Position numbers and translations under genes: made by a program | Shown here: positions 7,259-14,050 of the stretch, piece by piece | Numbering within the stretch: the stretch's first letter is position 1 | Layout of the letters: each line of letters begins with the position of its first letter | Notes under the pieces: model-generated | What the model was told of the DNA's origin: nothing | Databases searched by the model: none | The model's input: only the letters and a program-made list of their open reading frames with translations | NCBI GenBank assembly: GCA_002310155.1 | Contig: DBYF01000021.1 | Span: 1-14,050, forward strand | Reading direction: 5' to 3' | Length of the DNA stretch: 14,050 nt | DNA from: Mageeibacillus sp. UBA1193 | GTDB taxonomy: Bacteria > Bacillota > Clostridia > Saccharofermentanales > Saccharofermentanaceae

Positions 7259-8656
7259 TCATGCCTTCGGTCTTGCAACCTTCTGATAAACATCCGGTGC
7301 CGTTTCCTCGAAGAGATGTACCATCTCCTCATCGGAAATTACTGTGATACGGCCTTCGTCGTACTGCTTGTCGATCCACTCCTTCATCTTAGCGATGAAC
7401 GGATCCTTCTTGCTGACGACGTTCTCACCGACCAGACGGTAGTAGTTGTTGATCCAGCACGCGATACCCGCAAGTCCGGATACGTTACTTACTGCTACGA
7501 GCGGCGGTCTGTCGAGCAGAGCCTCTGTATCGAAGATGTTATAGATCTCAGGATCCTTCAGAAGACCATCCGCGTGGATACCTGCCTTCGTTACGTTGAA
7601 GTTCTTACCAACGAACGGAGTCATCGGCGGCAGCTCATAGTTGGTCTCACGGGAGATGTAATCCGCGATCTCTGTGATCACGCGGGAATCCATGCCGTCG
7701 AGAGTACCACGGAGCTGTGCATACTCGAATACCATAGCCTCGAGCGGTACGTTACCTGTTCTCTCACCGATACCGAGGAGTGAGCAGTTAACTGCCTGTG
7801 CGCCGTAGAGCCATGCGGTAGAAGCGTTAACGACACCCTTGTAGAAGTCGTTGTGGCCGTGCCACTCGAGCATCTCGCAAGGAACACCAGCGTAGTGCTG
7901 CAGACCGTAGATGATACCGGATACGGATCTCGGCAGCGCAACACCCGGGAACGGAACGCCGTAACCCATGGTATCGCAGGCACGGATCTTGACCGGAATA
8001 CCGCTCTCTTCGGAAAGTCTCATGAGAGCTGTCGCGAACGGTACTACGAAGCCGTAGAAGTCAGCACGTGTGATATCTTCGAAATGGCATCTCGGACGGA
8101 GGCCCGCGTCGATCGCGTCCTTAACGATACCGAGATATTTGTCCATCGCCTGCTGACGTGTAAGACCCATCTTGTTGAAGATATGGTAGTCAGAGCAGGA
8201 AACGAGGATACCTGTCTCCTTGATACCGATGTTGCGGACGAGCGCGAAGTCGGACTTGGTCGCACGGATCCATGTGGTGATCTCCGGGAACTTATAGCCC
8301 AGCGCCATGCACTGCTCCAGAGCCTGTCTGTCCTTCTCGGAATATACGAAGAACTCTGTCTGGCGGATGATGCCCTTCGGGCCGCCCAGACGGTGCAGCA
8401 TCTTATAGATCTCGACCATCTGCTCTGTCGTATACGGAGCTCTGGACTGCTGTCCGTCACGGAACGTTGTATCTGTAATATAGATGTTTTCCGGCATATT
8501 CATCGGAACTTTTCTATAGTTATAAGCGATCTTCGGCACTTCGGAGTACGGGAACAGCTCACGGAAAAGCTCCGGCTTTTCTACATCCTGCAGTGTATAC
8601 TGGTACGGATCCTGTTCGAGAAGATAACTCTTGTCACTCAGCACGATATTTTTCAT
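7259..8656 (-). CDS. Re-citrate synthase / homocitrate synthase family enzyme (DRE-TIM metallolyase)
   Basis: A 465-residue acyl-CoA-condensing TIM-barrel enzyme. DTTFRDGQQSR at 62-72 holds the catalytic Arg66/Asp67 pair and HGHND at 266-270 the metal-binding HxH. An N-terminal extension (about 1-57, including FPYSEVPKI) and segments such as RLGGPKGIIRQ and ILVSCSDYHIFNKMG closely match, from memory, the Clostridium kluyveri Re-citrate synthase rather than LeuA. There is no LeuA regulatory C-terminal domain. The likely reaction is oxaloacetate plus acetyl-CoA to citrate with Re-face stereochemistry, an oxygen-sensitive Mn/Co enzyme feeding the 2-oxoglutarate/glutamate branch in anaerobes. Homocitrate or isopropylmalate synthase is the alternative; automated pipelines often use those names. 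The start is well fixed: AGGAGG (8665-8670) lies eight bases upstream. It has its own near-consensus promoter (8712-8740), and the PIG-L gene follows after six bases in the same transcript, with no obvious functional link. Confidence 0.85.
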   Translation of the reverse strand: MKNIVLSDKSYLLEQDPYQYTLQDVEKPELFRELFPYSEVPKIAYNYRKVPMNMPENIYITDTTFRDGQQSRAPYTTEQMVEIYKMLHRLGGPKGIIRQTEFFVYSEKDRQALEQCMALGYKFPEITTWIRATKSDFALVRNIGIKETGILVSCSDYHIFNKMGLTRQQAMDKYLGIVKDAIDAGLRPRCHFEDITRADFYGFVVPFATALMRLSEESGIPVKIRACDTMGYGVPFPGVALPRSVSGIIYGLQHYAGVPCEMLEWHGHNDFYKGVVNASTAWLYGAQAVNCSLLGIGERTGNVPLEAMVFEYAQLRGTLDGMDSRVITEIADYISRETNYELPPMTPFVGKNFNVTKAGIHADGLLKDPEIYNIFDTEALLDRPPLVAVSNVSGLAGIACWINNYYRLVGENVVSKKDPFIAKMKEWIDKQYDEGRITVISDEEMVHLFEETAPDVYQKVARPKA

Positions 8657-8687
8657 GTAGTGGTCCTCCTGCTTGCAAAATTATTCT

Positions 8688-8705
8688 ATGCGCGCCTTTG
8701 CGCAT
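8688..8705 (-). promoter_or_regulatory. Inverted repeat at the predicted transcript start of the citrate-synthase-like gene
   Basis: ATGCGC (8688-8693) and GCGCAT (8700-8705) are perfect 6-base inverted arms with a 6-base loop. The predicted +1 of the minus-strand promoter is near 8705, so the mRNA would begin with this stem-loop. As DNA it could instead be an operator overlapping the start site. The repeat is seen directly; the function is inferred. Confidence 0.45.
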
Positions 8706-8711
8706 GTATAT

Positions 8712-8740
8712 AGTAAATAGGTTTCGAGGGTGCTTGTCAA
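8712..8740 (-). promoter_or_regulatory. Sigma-A-type promoter for the citrate-synthase-like gene
   Basis: On the minus strand a perfect -35 box TTGACA (8735-8740) is followed by a 17-bp spacer and TTTACT (8712-8717; four of six consensus bases). The predicted start near 8705 gives a leader of about 49 bases. Upstream (8752-8786) the minus strand has five A-tracts of 3-6 bases, which fits an UP element. Confidence 0.7.
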
Positions 8741-8862
8741 CGCAAATACGCTTTTTTCTACTTTTTCATTTCGCTTTTCGTTTTTTGCAAGATGATTTTA
8801 TTCAAATTGCATGAACGCTTGATTTTCATTTTCGAAAAGCACTGCTGTCCGGACGTTCTTTA
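8741..8862. other. Intergenic remainder upstream of the citrate-synthase promoter
   Basis: This AT-rich stretch separates the M48 protease stop from the promoter at 8712-8740. Runs of T on the plus strand (8752-8757, 8762-8766, 8769-8771, 8775-8778, 8781-8786) are A-tracts as read by the promoter. Short palindromes GTCCGGAC (8847-8854) and TTTTCGAAAA (8829-8838) are present. I see no convincing intrinsic terminator for the M48 gene and no credible small gene. Confidence 0.5.
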
Positions 8863-9777
8863 TCAGAAGAAAAGTCTGCCGCTGCCCGAATTCTTCAGAA
8901 GTGCCTGGATACGCTTCGGCATGATCGGGTGTGAGCTTAACATGTTCAGGACGAATACGAAGAATCCGCGGGTTTCATGACAATGCTTGACGTAATCTTC
9001 TACATCGACCTTCTTATAAAGGTGCTTACCTACGACCAGCGCGAGCATCGGCTCGACACCGCTGACACCGACCAGATGCTGGGCGACTCTGTCGCAGCTG
9101 TACTCTCTGGCACGGGAAAGCGTCGAGGACAGGATCGGGATATAGTTGGCATAAAGGATGCTCAGCTGGTAGGAGAATGTCGCGTGACGGAGACGGATAT
9201 GGCTCATCTCATGTGCGATGATGAACTTGATGCTCTCCAGGTCATGGTGTTCCAGATAAGCGACCTCGAAAAGATCGGCCAGGAGCACCACGTACTGTCT
9301 TCTCAGAATGAACGTCGAGAACGCGTTCAACAGGCCGTTTTCCTGGGTAAGGTAGACCTTCGGGGTCCTCTTCAAGCCGAGTCTTCTGGAATAATCCTCA
9401 ACTACCGCATATATCTCAGGGAAATTCTTTTCCGTAATACGGATAGAATTGGCTCTGTACTGCGCATAGTAAAGATAAACGGCCGCCATGATCATAAAAG
9501 GCAGAAGGATCAATATCGCGATCAGCTCCTGATGGACCTCGACGTAGCGGCTGACACCGAGAAGCTCTTCCTTTACGAAATCACCGACCGTCTCAGTCAG
9601 CGGGCCCTTTCCGTAGAAAGCCATGATGCAGATGATCATGCCCACGGTAAACATCAGGATGTTGAGAATGACCATCGTTATATATAACGGTTGCTCTGCT
9701 TTATGCCGGAACGAGCGGATCTCCTTTGCCGAAAAAGACGGAAGACCTGCGCCGGGTGTATTTACATGGTTGTCCAT
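8863..9777 (-). CDS. M48-family membrane zinc metallopeptidase (HtpX-like)
   Basis: A 304-residue protein with two hydrophobic segments near the N-terminus (about 32-54 and 84-104) and a cytoplasmic-type peptidase domain after them. The zinc-binding HExxH is HEMSH at 189-193, and the third ligand is probably Glu225 in the downstream REYSCDR motif, where the ExxxD pattern is typical of M48. Such proteases act in membrane-protein quality control, as HtpX does under envelope stress, but the true substrate is unknown. The size is normal for the family. The start at 9777 is supported by AAGAAGG about ten bases upstream and by a near-consensus promoter at 9819-9847. It is the first gene of the minus-strand run, with 206 bp before the next gene, which has its own promoter; it is therefore probably a separate transcription unit with possible read-through. 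Confidence 0.9.
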   Translation of the reverse strand: MDNHVNTPGAGLPSFSAKEIRSFRHKAEQPLYITMVILNILMFTVGMIICIMAFYGKGPLTETVGDFVKEELLGVSRYVEVHQELIAILILLPFMIMAAVYLYYAQYRANSIRITEKNFPEIYAVVEDYSRRLGLKRTPKVYLTQENGLLNAFSTFILRRQYVVLLADLFEVAYLEHHDLESIKFIIAHEMSHIRLRHATFSYQLSILYANYIPILSSTLSRAREYSCDRVAQHLVGVSGVEPMLALVVGKHLYKKVDVEDYVKHCHETRGFFVFVLNMLSSHPIMPKRIQALLKNSGSGRLFF

Positions 9778-9818
9778 ATCACTTAAGCCTTCTTTATATT
9801 CTTACTGTGTACCACAAT

Positions 9819-9847
9819 ATGATATACTGAATGCGTTCTTTTCTCAA
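9819..9847 (-). promoter_or_regulatory. Sigma-A-type promoter for the M48 peptidase gene
   Basis: On the minus strand, TTGAGA (9842-9847, five of six) is followed by a 17-bp spacer and TATCAT (9819-9824, five of six). The predicted start near 9812 gives a leader of about 35 bases. Its -10 shares bases 9823-9824 with the -10 of the divergent plus-strand promoter. Confidence 0.65.
9820..9828 (+). promoter_or_regulatory. Extended -10 promoter for the plus-strand membrane protein-nadE-rlmI operon
   Basis: TGATATACT is an extended -10 (TGn plus TATACT at 9823-9828) with no good -35 box at 16-18 bp. The predicted start near 9835 gives a leader of about 47 bases. It has the same TGnTATACT form as the candidate before the YfhO gene. 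It overlaps the -10 of the divergent M48 promoter. Confidence 0.5.
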
Positions 9848-9881
9848 GAAACAACACGAATTCATCATATGAGGTCCTTTT

Positions 9882-11120
9882 ATGAGTAACTTTTCCATCA
9901 TCAAAAAGATTCAGAAAGGCAATACGAAGACGCGTCTTCTCGGCGCCGCGATTCTGATCATCGTCGCGATCCTGCTTCCTTTAGTCGCGATCCCTAAGAC
10001 GACAAAATATCTTCTGGCATCGAAGAACGTTTTCGGCGTCACATCCGACCACTACAAATCGAATAAGTTCTACCGTGGCAAGACCTCTTATCTTTATGAC
10101 TGGTTTGCCGAGAACGATGAAGGAAGATTCTATTTCGCTCCTACTTACGATGAAAATGGCAACGAAGAATACCTGATCGTCTATATCCCCGATGATTACG
10201 AGGATAAAGCCAACCGTATCATCGACCAGACTATCGAATACTTAACGACCGCTGATGACAGCGTCATTACCGAATCCATCAACTGCAGAGGTTTCACTGA
10301 TATCCCCAACTCCAAGACGATCGAATACGCTCGCCAGTACTTCGATCTGGCGAATGCTCCCTCCGAGAAGAATCATATCTGTGAGTATATGTTCGTCATG
10401 GTCCCCGTAAAGGATGTCCTTCTCAGCGAATCCACATTCTTCCTCCTGATCGACATCTGCGTCATTATCGGCGCGGTCTGTGTCATTATCTCCATCTTCA
10501 CCAAGGGCTACATGAAGAACTTGAAAAAGCGTATGGCGAAGGAAGGAAAAACACTTGATGATCTGGACGCAGAGTTCAGTAATCCGATCATCAACATCGG
10601 CGACACATATGTCAGCAACGAGCGTGTTATGACCGCATCCGCGAACCCGAGGATGCTCATGATCAAGGATGTTATCTGGATCCATTCCAATAAGACGAAC
10701 AGCGTCAACAGCAACCAGTCTGTATTCAACTCAGTCTTCTATACCAGAAACCACGAAGTCGTGAAGTTCCCGATGAAGGACGCGACAAGCGCAGACGTTC
10801 TCTGCCAGGCAGTCCATACACTCCAGCCGAGAGCCCTTTTCGGTTACGTGATCGAGAACTCTAACATGTACTACCAGCACTTCAATGAACTGGTAGACCA
10901 GGTGTATAATCAGAACGAGGAAACTCCTGTAGAAACGGCACCGGAGAGCACTTCCGAGATCCCGGCTGTTCCTTCAGAAGTACCTTCCGTAGTTCCTGCT
11001 GCGGCACCTTCCGAAGTCCCGGCGGAAGCTCCTGTTTCCGAAGCACCGGCACAGCCTGCAGCGACAGATATTCTTACGCCTTCCAGCGTATCTCCGAAAG
11101 AAGAGGAGGAAAACTTATGA
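9882..11120 (+). CDS. Two-TM membrane protein of unknown function with a Pro/Ala/Glu/Val/Ser-rich tail
   Basis: I do not recognise this 412-residue protein with confidence. A basic N-terminus (KKIQKGNTKTR) precedes TM1 at about 18-37. Residues 38-183 are a soluble, probably extracytoplasmic region rich in Tyr and Asp. TM2 spans about 184-206 and is followed by KGYMKNLKKRMAK, so by the positive-inside rule both ends are cytoplasmic. Residues about 233-345 look like a beta-rich domain (INIGDTYVSNERVM, then LMIKDVIWIHSN, then EVVKFPMKD), reminiscent of PH-like domains in Firmicutes membrane proteins; this is only a guess. Residues about 346-412 are low-complexity, with repeated PSEVP/APSE units, ending in EEEENL. 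Start: GAGG at 9871-9874, seven bases upstream. The stop overlaps the nadE start (ATGA), so the two are translationally coupled. Confidence 0.85.
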   Translation: MSNFSIIKKIQKGNTKTRLLGAAILIIVAILLPLVAIPKTTKYLLASKNVFGVTSDHYKSNKFYRGKTSYLYDWFAENDEGRFYFAPTYDENGNEEYLIVYIPDDYEDKANRIIDQTIEYLTTADDSVITESINCRGFTDIPNSKTIEYARQYFDLANAPSEKNHICEYMFVMVPVKDVLLSESTFFLLIDICVIIGAVCVIISIFTKGYMKNLKKRMAKEGKTLDDLDAEFSNPIINIGDTYVSNERVMTASANPRMLMIKDVIWIHSNKTNSVNSNQSVFNSVFYTRNHEVVKFPMKDATSADVLCQAVHTLQPRALFGYVIENSNMYYQHFNELVDQVYNQNEETPVETAPESTSEIPAVPSEVPSVVPAAAPSEVPAEAPVSEAPAQPAATDILTPSSVSPKEEEENL

Positions 11121-13045
11121 GAGACGGATTTTTAAGAGTTGCCGCCGCCACACCGAAGATCCGTGTGGCTGACATCGATGCCAACGCAGACGCGATCATA
11201 TCCATCGTAAACTCCGCAGATAAGGACTGCGCGCTTCTGGTCTTTCCGGAACTGTGCGTGACCGGCTGCACCTGCGGTGACCTTTTCCGTCAGGAAGCTT
11301 TCATCGATAAAGCATGGGAAGCACTTTACAGGATCGCCGATGAGACAGCAGATGCCCCGCAGGTATTCATCATCGGTCTTCCCGCCTATATCGAGGGAAA
11401 ACTCCTCAACCTTGCCGTTGTCCTGCACGAAGGCCTGATCCTCGGCTGTAACGTCAAGCTCACTCTTTCCGAAGAACAGTCCCGTTACTTCTCCTCTTAC
11501 GAAGTAGACGGTTCCTTCTATGACGAGCACTTCGACTGCGAGATCGCCTTCGGTCAGCCACTTTACTTCTGTGAAGATGACCTGTTCTCTTTCGCCGTGA
11601 TCTTTGACGAAGATCTCCGCGCACCGATCTCCGATGACGTAGACGCAGCTCTTGCCGGATGCAACATCATCGCCGCACTCTCTTCCCGTTCCTATATCGT
11701 AGGCTCGGATGAAAAGACCGCGCAGCTCCTCTGTGCCCAGAGCAGAAAGCTCCACGCCGCATATATCTACGCGAACGCAGGCATGGGTGAGTCCACCACG
11801 GATCTGGTCTTTGCCGGCACGAACTTCATCTACGAGAATGGAAAAGAACTTGCCAGAAGCAGTGCTTTTTCCGATGGAGCGATCTACACGGATATCGACC
11901 TCAAGCTCCTTTCCGGAGAGCGTTCACGTGACGACGCCTGGAGAACGGACTTCGCCAACAGCAGTGCGGATTCCGATATGTCCTTTATCACATTCCCGAT
12001 GGAGCTCAATGACGATCTTGACCTGATCCGCAAAGTCGCGAAGAATCCTTTCGCACCGGAAGATAAGAATGAGATCGCGCGCCGCTGCGAGCAGATCCTC
12101 AATATCCAGGCCATGGGTCTTGTGACCAGAATGTGTCACATCAACAGCAAGAAAGTCATCCTCGGTCTTTCCGGCGGACTGGATTCGACACTGGCCTTCC
12201 TGGTCTGTGCGCGTGCCTTTGACATCATGGGTCTTCCCAAGAGCGACATCCACGCGATCACGATGCCCTGCTTCGGCACTACATCCAGAACGAAGAACAA
12301 TTCTATCGAGCTTGCCAAGGCATACGGCGCGAAGATCGATGAGATCTCGATCGCGGATTCCGTCAAGCAGCACTTCAAGGATATCGGACACGATATCGAC
12401 AACCATAATGTAGCCTATGAAAACGCACAGGCCAGAGAGCGCACACAGCTCCTCATGGATCTTGGAAATGACGAGGGCAGCCTCGTTGTCGGTACCGGCG
12501 ATCTTAGCGAACTCGCACTCGGCTGGGCGACCTATAACGGCGACCATATGTCCATGTACGCAGTAAACGGTTCCGTTCCGAAGACTCTGATCCGTCACAT
12601 CGTGGCTTACGAAGCAGACCGCGTCAACGACACTCAGCCGGAGCTGGCATCTGTCCTCCGTGACATCCTGGCCACACCGGTATCTCCGGAGCTTCTCCCG
12701 CCGTCTGCAGATGGCACGATCTCCCAGAAGACCGAGGATCTCGTCGGACCTTACGAGCTCCACGATTTCTTCCTCTACTACTTCGTACGTCTGGGCTTTG
12801 CTCCCTCGAAGATCTACCGTCTGGCGAAGATCGCTTTTGCCGGAGAATACGATGATGACACGATCTATAAGTGGGAGGAGAATTTCCTCCGCCGCTTCCT
12901 CTCCCAGCAGTTCAAGCGCTCCTGCCTGCCGGACGGTCCGAAGGTAGGATCCGTAGACCTTTCTCCGAGAGGTGATCTGAAGCTTCCGTCAGATGCTTCT
13001 TCCCGTGTCTTCCTCGACGAACTGAAAACCGTGAAGGAGAACTGA
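11117..13045 (+). CDS. nadE: NAD+ synthetase of the glutamine-dependent type, with a degenerate glutaminase (nitrilase) domain
   Basis: A 642-residue two-domain NadE. The C-terminal half (about 325-642) is an intact N-type ATP-pyrophosphatase synthetase: SGGLDS P-loop at 352-357, GTGDLSELALGW starting at 459, then NGDHMSMY and VPKTL. It amidates nicotinic acid adenine dinucleotide to NAD+ with ATP. The N-terminal nitrilase-fold half normally supplies ammonia from glutamine with a Glu-Lys-Cys triad. Here Glu45 (FPELCVTG) and Lys114 are present, but the usual CEDLW is DEDLR, with Asp164 where the nucleophilic Cys should be. The loop after the lysine lacks the PNYxEFYE-type motif and is about four residues shorter, and the usual NLSASNE-type segment is ALSSRSY. 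The enzyme is therefore predicted to use free ammonia. The start is fixed by GAGGAGG (11103-11109), seven bases upstream, and by the ATGA overlap. The rlmI-like gene begins seven bases after the stop. Family assignment is very secure; loss of glutaminase activity is inferred. Confidence 0.95.
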   Translation: MRDGFLRVAAATPKIRVADIDANADAIISIVNSADKDCALLVFPELCVTGCTCGDLFRQEAFIDKAWEALYRIADETADAPQVFIIGLPAYIEGKLLNLAVVLHEGLILGCNVKLTLSEEQSRYFSSYEVDGSFYDEHFDCEIAFGQPLYFCEDDLFSFAVIFDEDLRAPISDDVDAALAGCNIIAALSSRSYIVGSDEKTAQLLCAQSRKLHAAYIYANAGMGESTTDLVFAGTNFIYENGKELARSSAFSDGAIYTDIDLKLLSGERSRDDAWRTDFANSSADSDMSFITFPMELNDDLDLIRKVAKNPFAPEDKNEIARRCEQILNIQAMGLVTRMCHINSKKVILGLSGGLDSTLAFLVCARAFDIMGLPKSDIHAITMPCFGTTSRTKNNSIELAKAYGAKIDEISIADSVKQHFKDIGHDIDNHNVAYENAQARERTQLLMDLGNDEGSLVVGTGDLSELALGWATYNGDHMSMYAVNGSVPKTLIRHIVAYEADRVNDTQPELASVLRDILATPVSPELLPPSADGTISQKTEDLVGPYELHDFFLYYFVRLGFAPSKIYRLAKIAFAGEYDDDTIYKWEENFLRRFLSQQFKRSCLPDGPKVGSVDLSPRGDLKLPSDASSRVFLDELKTVKEN

Positions 13046-13052
13046 TAGATCC

Positions 13053-14050
13053 ATGAAGCAGGAAAGATCTTTTCCACGTGCAGTAATTACCGAAAAGGCA
13101 GAAAGCGCTATCAAACGCGGTCATCCATGGGTCTACGATACTGAGATCACCGAGGGAGGCGAGGCGGAGAACGGTTCACTGATGGACGTCTTCTCTTCGA
13201 AGGGACGTTATCTCGGCACGGGTTTTCTCAGCAAGTGCAGCAAGATCCGTATCCGCATCCTTTCCGACAACGCCAACGAAACATTCGGCGATTCTTTCTG
13301 GCATCGCCGCGTGAAGTACGCACTCGATATGAGACGCACCGTCATGCAGGACGATTATTCCTGCTGCCGCCTGATCTTCGGCGAAGCAGACGGCATCCCG
13401 GGCCTCACCGTCGACCGTTATGAAGATATCCTCTCGACCGAGGTCCTCTCCTACGGCACCGAGCAGGTCAAGGACATCATCTACAGAGCTCTCGTCGAAG
13501 AACTGAAGAAAGACGGCGTTACCGTACGCGGCATCTTCGAGAGAAACGAGGCCGCACTTCGCGAGAAGGAAGGTCTTCCGCTCGAAAAGCACTGGTACCG
13601 GGGTGACTTCCTCCCTTCTTCCGAAGGTCTTTCCCCGAGAGCAGAGATCACGGAGAACGGTATCCGTTACACCGTAGATGTCGAGAACGGGCAGAAAACA
13701 GGATTCTTCCTGGATCAGAAATATAACCGCCTCGCGGTAAGTAAACTTGCCAAGGGCATGAAGGTCCTGGACTGCTTTACCCATACCGGTTCTTTTGCCA
13801 TGAACGCAGCCCGTGGCGGAGCATCTCATGTTACCGCTGTGGACGTTTCCCAGTTCGCGGTAGATACTGCCGCAGAGAACGCGAAGATCAACGGTCTTTC
13901 CGACCGCATGGACTTCGTCTGCGCGGATGTCTTCGAACTTCTTCCGAAGCTCGAGAAAGAACATGCGGGATATAACTTCATCATCCTCGATCCGCCGGCC
14001 TTTACGAAGAGCCGTAAGACCACCGAGAACGCCAAGCGCGGCTATAAGGA
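13053..14050 (+). CDS. rlmI: RlmI-type class I SAM-dependent 23S rRNA cytosine-5 methyltransferase (3'-truncated)
   Basis: The frame is open from ATG 13053 to the end of the window, so the C-terminus is missing; 332 full codons are visible. Residues about 1-75 form a PUA RNA-binding domain (AVITEKAESAIKRGHPWVYD near the start). A linker domain follows, with FGEADGIPGLTVDRY and GIFERNEAALREKEG. NGQKTGFFLDQKYNR is a hallmark of the RlmI/YccW family. The SAM-binding motif I is VLDCFTHTGSF (Asp240 to Phe248), and motif IV is DPPAF, starting at Asp313. RlmI methylates C5 of cytosine 1962 in E. coli 23S rRNA. The catalytic cysteine expected further downstream lies outside the window. A ribosome-binding site AAGGAG (13034-13039) inside the end of nadE is about 13 bases from the start, slightly long. 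It is co-transcribed with nadE. A paralogous RNA methyltransferase of the same family cannot be excluded. Confidence 0.92.
   Translation, partial: MKQERSFPRAVITEKAESAIKRGHPWVYDTEITEGGEAENGSLMDVFSSKGRYLGTGFLSKCSKIRIRILSDNANETFGDSFWHRRVKYALDMRRTVMQDDYSCCRLIFGEADGIPGLTVDRYEDILSTEVLSYGTEQVKDIIYRALVEELKKDGVTVRGIFERNEAALREKEGLPLEKHWYRGDFLPSSEGLSPRAEITENGIRYTVDVENGQKTGFFLDQKYNRLAVSKLAKGMKVLDCFTHTGSFAMNAARGGASHVTAVDVSQFAVDTAAENAKINGLSDRMDFVCADVFELLPKLEKEHAGYNFIILDPPAFTKSRKTTENAKRGYK

Noticed and set aside
8636..8705. A possible 23-codon leader peptide on the minus strand, starting with the ATG at the predicted transcript start and ending inside the citrate-synthase-like gene in another frame
   Set aside because: It would be leaderless with no ribosome-binding site, its ATG is part of the inverted repeat, and the peptide shows no attenuation-type codon run.
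7853..8713. Plus-strand open frame of 286 codons across the citrate-synthase-like gene
   Set aside because: It is the antisense shadow of a conserved enzyme and has no supporting start signals.
8829..8854. Short palindromes TTTTCGAAAA and GTCCGGAC considered as a terminator for the M48 gene
   Set aside because: They are perfect palindromes without loops, do not form one good stem, and no T run follows in the minus direction.
8792..8980. Small plus-strand open frame in the gap after the M48 gene
   Set aside because: It runs into the M48 coding region in antisense, lacks a ribosome-binding site and has no recognisable features.
1..14050. Search for a CRISPR array, transposon ends, tRNA or phage genes
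   Set aside because: No regularly spaced repeats, inverted terminal repeats with a transposase, cloverleaf-like sequence or phage protein was found by reading.

Overview
The window looks like a chromosomal segment of a strictly fermentative member of the Clostridia (Bacillota). The basis is the GlpA-like/FAD-oxidoreductase/DUF1667 redox module, a Re-citrate-synthase-type enzyme, a YfhO-family membrane protein, a glutamine-type NAD synthetase fold, strong AAGGAGG/GAGGAGG ribosome-binding sites and AT-rich promoters of sigma-A type. Base composition is even and moderately GC-rich. I see no tRNA, rRNA, CRISPR array, insertion sequence or phage gene, so this is mostly a core-metabolism and envelope region. 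Species is not determinable; an Oscillospirales or Saccharofermentans-like lineage is only a guess.

Layout. (1) 1-2288, plus: the end of a GlpA-like FAD dehydrogenase with a C-terminal [2Fe-2S] BFD-type domain, translationally coupled (ATGA overlap) to an FAD/NAD-dependent oxidoreductase that carries a DUF1667 iron-sulfur-type domain on the same polypeptide. Together they probably form a glycerol-3-phosphate (or related alpha-hydroxyacid) dehydrogenase complex. (2) 2340-5177, plus: a 945-residue YfhO-family multi-pass membrane protein, with a TTG start and its own extended -10 promoter candidate. (3) 5168-9777, minus: an M48 membrane metalloprotease, a Re-citrate synthase/homocitrate synthase family enzyme, and a membrane-anchored protein with GLUG-type repeats and a PIG-L deacetylase domain. 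The last gene overlaps the end of the YfhO gene by 10 bp, and its best intrinsic terminator lies inside the YfhO coding sequence. (4) 9882-14050, plus: a two-TM protein of unknown function with a Pro/Ala/Glu/Val/Ser tail, then NadE (ATGA overlap), then an RlmI-type 23S rRNA methyltransferase that runs off the window.

Non-coding DNA is short and mostly interpretable. The 206-bp gap at 8657-8862 holds a near-consensus promoter for the citrate-synthase gene, with an upstream A-tract region and a stem-loop at the predicted transcript start. The 104-bp divergent gap at 9778-9881 holds two back-to-back promoters whose -10 boxes share bases.

The observation most worth following is that NadE keeps an intact ammonia-dependent synthetase half. 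Its N-terminal glutaminase half has lost the nucleophilic cysteine (Asp164 sits at that position), is shortened after the catalytic lysine, and lacks other conserved substrate-side motifs. It may be a nitrilase-fold pseudoenzyme fused to an active NAD synthetase. Other notable items are the DUF1667 fusion, the GLUG plus PIG-L architecture next to YfhO, and the nested terminator and overlapping promoters. I found no clear-cut new defence or mobile system.
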